From Pseudomonas brassicacearum (GTDB lineage: Bacteria > Pseudomonadota > Gammaproteobacteria > Pseudomonadales > Pseudomonadaceae): a stretch of 64,000 nucleotides of DNA. The DNA is taken from positions 3,251,430 through 3,315,429 of the forward strand of contig NZ_CP007410.1 of NCBI RefSeq assembly GCF_000585995.1, read 5' to 3'. The translations under genes and the position numbers were made by a program. Shown here piece after piece: positions 61,242-64,000 of the stretch (positions are counted from its first letter, which is position 1; each line of letters opens with the position of its first letter). The notes under the pieces were generated by a model that made no database searches, was not told where the DNA came from, and saw only the letters and a list, made by a program, of their open reading frames with translations.

Positions 61242-61556
61242 ATGAAAAGTATATTTATTCCCCTGCTGGCCCTGGGTGCTGCCCTGACCGTGCAAGCGGC
61301 GCATGCCGTTGATGGCGAAGCACTCTTCAAGAGCAAACCCTGCGTTGGCTGCCACATGGTCGATGCTCGAATGGTGGGTCCCGGTTACAAGGAAGTAGCG
61401 GCTAAATATGCCGGGCAAGCTGACGCTTCAGCGACCCTGACTAAAAGCATCAAGGAAGGTAGCACAGGTAAATGGGGGCCCATTGCAATGCCGGCCAACC
61501 AAGTGACCGACGAAGAAGCAAAGACCTTGGCCGACTGGATCCTGACGTTGAAGTAA
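61242..61556 (+). CDS. Small periplasmic cytochrome c (c551/c552 type)
   Basis: A 104-residue precursor with a signal peptide ([20 protein letters not shown]) and a mature part of about 82 residues, the size of Pseudomonas cytochrome c551. The heme motif is CVGCH and the distal methionine is likely in [17 protein letters not shown] precedes the ATG at 61242. It lies convergent to the end of the nos operon and could feed electrons to nitrous oxide reductase or other periplasmic reductases. Confidence 0.92.
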   Translation: MKSIFIPLLALGAALTVQAAHAVDGEALFKSKPCVGCHMVDARMVGPGYKEVAAKYAGQADASATLTKSIKEGSTGKWGPIAMPANQVTDEEAKTLADWILTLK

Positions 61557-61685
61557 GCTCGCCCCAGAGAATCGCGCTGTAGGTCCTCAAGAAAGTCAAT
61601 AAACCGCAGAAGTGAGCCCGGCTCTCTTCTGCGAAACGGGTCATGCATTTCCAGAGGCCGGCTTACTTTGACCCGATGGTTTGGA

Positions 61686-62198
61686 TTACATCGCGGGAGT
61701 TTGCTGTAAAAGCGTCAGATCGATGTCCCCAAACCGCAGAACCCTGCCGCCCTGCTCGCTGGCCAGTTTGTGTGCCGCCGCCTCCTCGGAAAATGAGGCC
61801 AGGACAACGCCCATGGAACCTTTGAGCCGTGTTCCAACCACATAGTAGGCTGTGCGGGCATCCATTAGATGATGGTCGTCGGGTTTCTCCCAGGCACTTT
61901 TACCCATGTCGTGCACATACAATTTCGCCTCAGTGAGGTGATTTTCAGGCTGGAGCCACCACCCGAGCATTTCTGCGGTGGAACAGAACTTCTTGACCGT
62001 GCCTTTTTCCACGATCTCGCCTTTGGGCCCCGGAAAGTCGGCGATGACCATGCCGCAGACATGACATTCGTCACTCTGATGGAAGGCCACTGGCGCAAGG
62101 GTCGGCTTGTCTTCCGCGCGATCATTACAAGCCGCCAATCCCAAACCGATCATGATAACGACCAGGGCACGGGCCCCGGTCAGGTACAGAGTGTTCAT
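61686..62198 (-). CDS. nosL: NosL copper chaperone lipoprotein
   Basis: A 170-residue lipoprotein with lipobox LAAC and a Cys-Met-type copper site (ECHVCGMVI), followed by KKFCSTAEMLGWW, as in NosL. It delivers Cu(I) for the copper centres of nitrous oxide reductase in the periplasm. It is the last gene of the nos operon, 24 bases behind nosY. Confidence 0.93.
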   Translation of the reverse strand: MNTLYLTGARALVVIMIGLGLAACNDRAEDKPTLAPVAFHQSDECHVCGMVIADFPGPKGEIVEKGTVKKFCSTAEMLGWWLQPENHLTEAKLYVHDMGKSAWEKPDDHHLMDARTAYYVVGTRLKGSMGVVLASFSEEAAAHKLASEQGGRVLRFGDIDLTLLQQTPAM

Positions 62199-62222
62199 CG
62201 CATTTGTCCCCTGGGGAATGAA

Positions 62223-63053
62223 TCAAGTCGGCCGATGGCGAAACAGCCAATGAGCCAGCAGCAGCGAAACACCGACCCAGAGCAGCAGGCAGAGCCAGAG
62301 CATTGAAGCCGACACCGGTAAATCACTGCTCAATGCCATGAGGCCGATGGCATTTGCGCTGCCCTCGAAACCCGAAAGGTTGATCAGGCGATAAACGTCG
62401 GTCGGGTTAAGCAACAGTAACCACGGCAAGAGATCCGGGTTGAACCGGCCTTTGCTGAGCACCAGCAACGCCAGGAGTGCCAGATCGAACACCAATACGA
62501 AGAGGAACCACACACCCAGCGCCATCCCGGCAGCGCTGGATTTTTCGCTGGCCTTGCAGCTCAAGACATAAGCCAGTGCGAGAAATACCCACCCCAGTAG
62601 CGTGGAAGACACCATGAAACGACCGAACGCCCAAAGCAACAGCCCCAACTCGACGTCGTCGACCAGCAGGGCGATGGCCACGGCGGCGCAGCCAAACCCG
62701 ATCAAGGTGGCCAATGCCAGAATCAGGCCGTGACCGACAAATTTGCCCAACAGAATTTGTCCGCGACCCAGGGGGTAGGTCAGCAATAGCATCAGTGTGC
62801 CACCCTCCTCCTCCCCGACAATGGCATCGTAGGCCAGCAACAGGGCAATCAGCGGCATCAGGAACGTCGCCAGGCTGGCGAGGCTGGCGATGGTTGCTGG
62901 AATCGAGGTAAAGCCCACTTGCCCGGAGGCCGCCGCACCAAGCCAGGCGATCCCTACTGCCAGGACGGCGAACAGCAGACTGATTGCCAGCAGCCAGCGG
63001 TTACGTAGACCGTCGCTGAATTCCTTGGCGGCGATATTCCAGATCTGCGTCAT
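62223..63053 (-). CDS. nosY: NosY ABC transporter permease
   Basis: A 276-residue permease with about six helices ([20 protein letters not shown] at the start, then [17 protein letters not shown]). NosY pairs with NosF as the ABC transporter that works with NosD in assembling the CuZ centre. It overlaps nosF by four bases. Confidence 0.94.
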   Translation of the reverse strand: MTQIWNIAAKEFSDGLRNRWLLAISLLFAVLAVGIAWLGAAASGQVGFTSIPATIASLASLATFLMPLIALLLAYDAIVGEEEGGTLMLLLTYPLGRGQILLGKFVGHGLILALATLIGFGCAAVAIALLVDDVELGLLLWAFGRFMVSSTLLGWVFLALAYVLSCKASEKSSAAGMALGVWFLFVLVFDLALLALLVLSKGRFNPDLLPWLLLLNPTDVYRLINLSGFEGSANAIGLMALSSDLPVSASMLWLCLLLWVGVSLLLAHWLFRHRPT

Positions 63054-63973
63054 GAATGAATGCCTTCAGGGTCAGTGACCGCATGGCTCATGTAGTAGCC
63101 ATAAAGGTCTTCAAGGGAGGGTTGCTGAATCTCGATATCCTGCGGTCGATCCTCGTGAAACAACTGGCGCAACAGATCGACTTTGTGGCCATTGACCGCC
63201 ATCACCTCAATCCCGTTGCCCCCCAACGCCGTGGCGTTGTGTCCAGCCGCATTCCAACGCTGCAACCACTGCTCGCGTTGGGACAGTCCGCTGACCCGAA
63301 TGCGCGCCGGCAAGTCGGCCTCTTCGCGCAGGCTCGACAGGCTACCGATCGCCCGCAAGCAGCCATTGACCAGGATGGCCGCACGGTTGATATGCACTTC
63401 GACTCCCGCCAACACATGGGAACACAGAATGATGCTGGCGCCTTGTTGGCGCAGACGGTCGATCAACAGGTAAAGCTCTTGGGTGGCGATTGGGTCGAGA
63501 CCGACCGTGGGCTCGTCCAACAGCAGCAGGCGTGGTGCACCAAGCACTGCCTGAGCCAACCCCAGACGCTGGCGCATGCCTTTTGAGTAGGTTTTCACAC
63601 GCCGGTCCGCGGCGCCGGCAAGTCCCACCTGTTCGAGCAGATCGTCCACTTGCGTCAGCGCCGCCCCCTTGAGGCGAGCAAAATAGCGCAGCGTTTCGCG
63701 GCCGCTGAGTTGCGGATAGAACGTGACGTTTTCCGGTAGGTAACCGAGCTGGCGACGCACCTCGGTTTGTGCTGGGCGGCAACCGAGCACATGCACTTGA
63801 CCGGCACTGGCCTTGAGCAGTCCCAGGATCAGCTTCATCACCGTGGTCTTGCCCGCCCCATTGTGGCCGAACAACCCTAGCACCTCGCCTTCCGCCAAGC
63901 TCAAGGTCAAGTCACGCAACACGGTCATGCTGCCGTAACGCTGGCTGACGCCTTCAATATCGACCGCGTTCAT
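63050..63973 (-). CDS. nosF: NosF ABC transporter ATPase
   Basis: A 307-residue ATPase with Walker A GHNGAGKT, signature [14 protein letters not shown], Walker [13 protein letters not shown] and H-loop ILCSHV. Its neighbours nosY and nosL on one side and the nosD end on the other fix the assignment. The ATG overlaps the upstream stop (ATGA). Confidence 0.95.
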   Translation of the reverse strand: MNAVDIEGVSQRYGSMTVLRDLTLSLAEGEVLGLFGHNGAGKTTVMKLILGLLKASAGQVHVLGCRPAQTEVRRQLGYLPENVTFYPQLSGRETLRYFARLKGAALTQVDDLLEQVGLAGAADRRVKTYSKGMRQRLGLAQAVLGAPRLLLLDEPTVGLDPIATQELYLLIDRLRQQGASIILCSHVLAGVEVHINRAAILVNGCLRAIGSLSSLREEADLPARIRVSGLSQREQWLQRWNAAGHNATALGGNGIEVMAVNGHKVDLLRQLFHEDRPQDIEIQQPSLEDLYGYYMSHAVTDPEGIHS

Positions 63974-64000
63974 AGGGCTGGCTGCTGTGTTTGGGGCAGG
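63970..64000 (-). CDS. nosD: C-terminal end of NosD (partial)
   Basis: The last ten codons, LPQTQQPAL and TGA, are visible before the window ends, overlapping the nosF start by four bases. The identity comes from the conserved nosDFY order, since the fragment is too short to judge by sequence. Confidence 0.6.
   Translation of the reverse strand, partial: LPQTQQPAL

Overview
The window looks like a chromosomal piece of a Pseudomonas, probably of the fluorescens complex. It has GC-rich codon use, an OprD-type porin, a VgrG/PAAR type VI secretion island, sigma-54 regulation, and the end of a nos (nitrous oxide reductase maturation) operon. The assignment rests on gene content only. No rRNA, tRNA, insertion sequence or CRISPR array was seen.

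1-23172: a secondary-metabolite gene cluster that continues leftwards out of the window. A tightly overlapped plus-strand operon (87-9203, plus 9218-9874) encodes a VOC protein, two acyl-CoA-dehydrogenase-like enzymes, two KASIII-fold proteins with a Cys-His-Asp set, a KASIII-fold protein without any catalytic residue, a possible half-length KASIII, an alpha/beta hydrolase, a cytochrome P450, a luciferase-like monooxygenase and a DUF2807 protein. A minus-strand operon (17761 to 9930) encodes a three-part ABC exporter, a sigma-54 response regulator, its histidine kinase and a phosphopantetheinyl transferase. A second minus-strand operon (23172 to 18947) carries a KASIII with a replaced histidine, an acyl carrier protein, an acyl-CoA dehydrogenase C-terminal domain, a MATE pump and a second alpha/beta hydrolase. 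An AraC-type regulator lies between them. Two divergent sigma-54 promoters and several TCCCAT/ATGGGA dyads occupy 17798-18118, and a related site lies upstream of the second operon. This suggests one regulatory circuit for export, carrier-protein activation and synthesis.

23544-25354: two related membrane proteins in tandem and a small exported protein. 25538-33727: a VgrG island with DUF6484, DUF2169, a ketosynthase-like protein lacking the active cysteine, a PAAR-like DUF4150 effector candidate, a beta-propeller-like immunity candidate and a TIGR02270-type protein. 33777-35976: a divergent pair of KfrA-like coiled-coil protein and tyrosine recombinase.

35997-43148: a Pho box followed by a LacI regulator, a complete ABC importer, a GpdQ-like phosphodiesterase and an OprD porin. 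This reads as an uptake and cleavage operon for a phosphodiester used as a phosphorus source.

43403-56568: the least familiar part. Ten genes in one direction encode several large beta-rich, signal-less proteins that resemble TULIP (tubular lipid-binding) proteins, together with an apparently active polyprenyl diphosphate synthase, an endonuclease/exonuclease/phosphatase-fold protein and a 1304-residue protein. I know of no described system with this make-up.

56716-64000: a two-subunit molybdenum hydroxylase, a secreted epoxide-hydrolase-like protein, a small cytochrome c, and nosL, nosY, nosF and the last codons of nosD on the minus strand.
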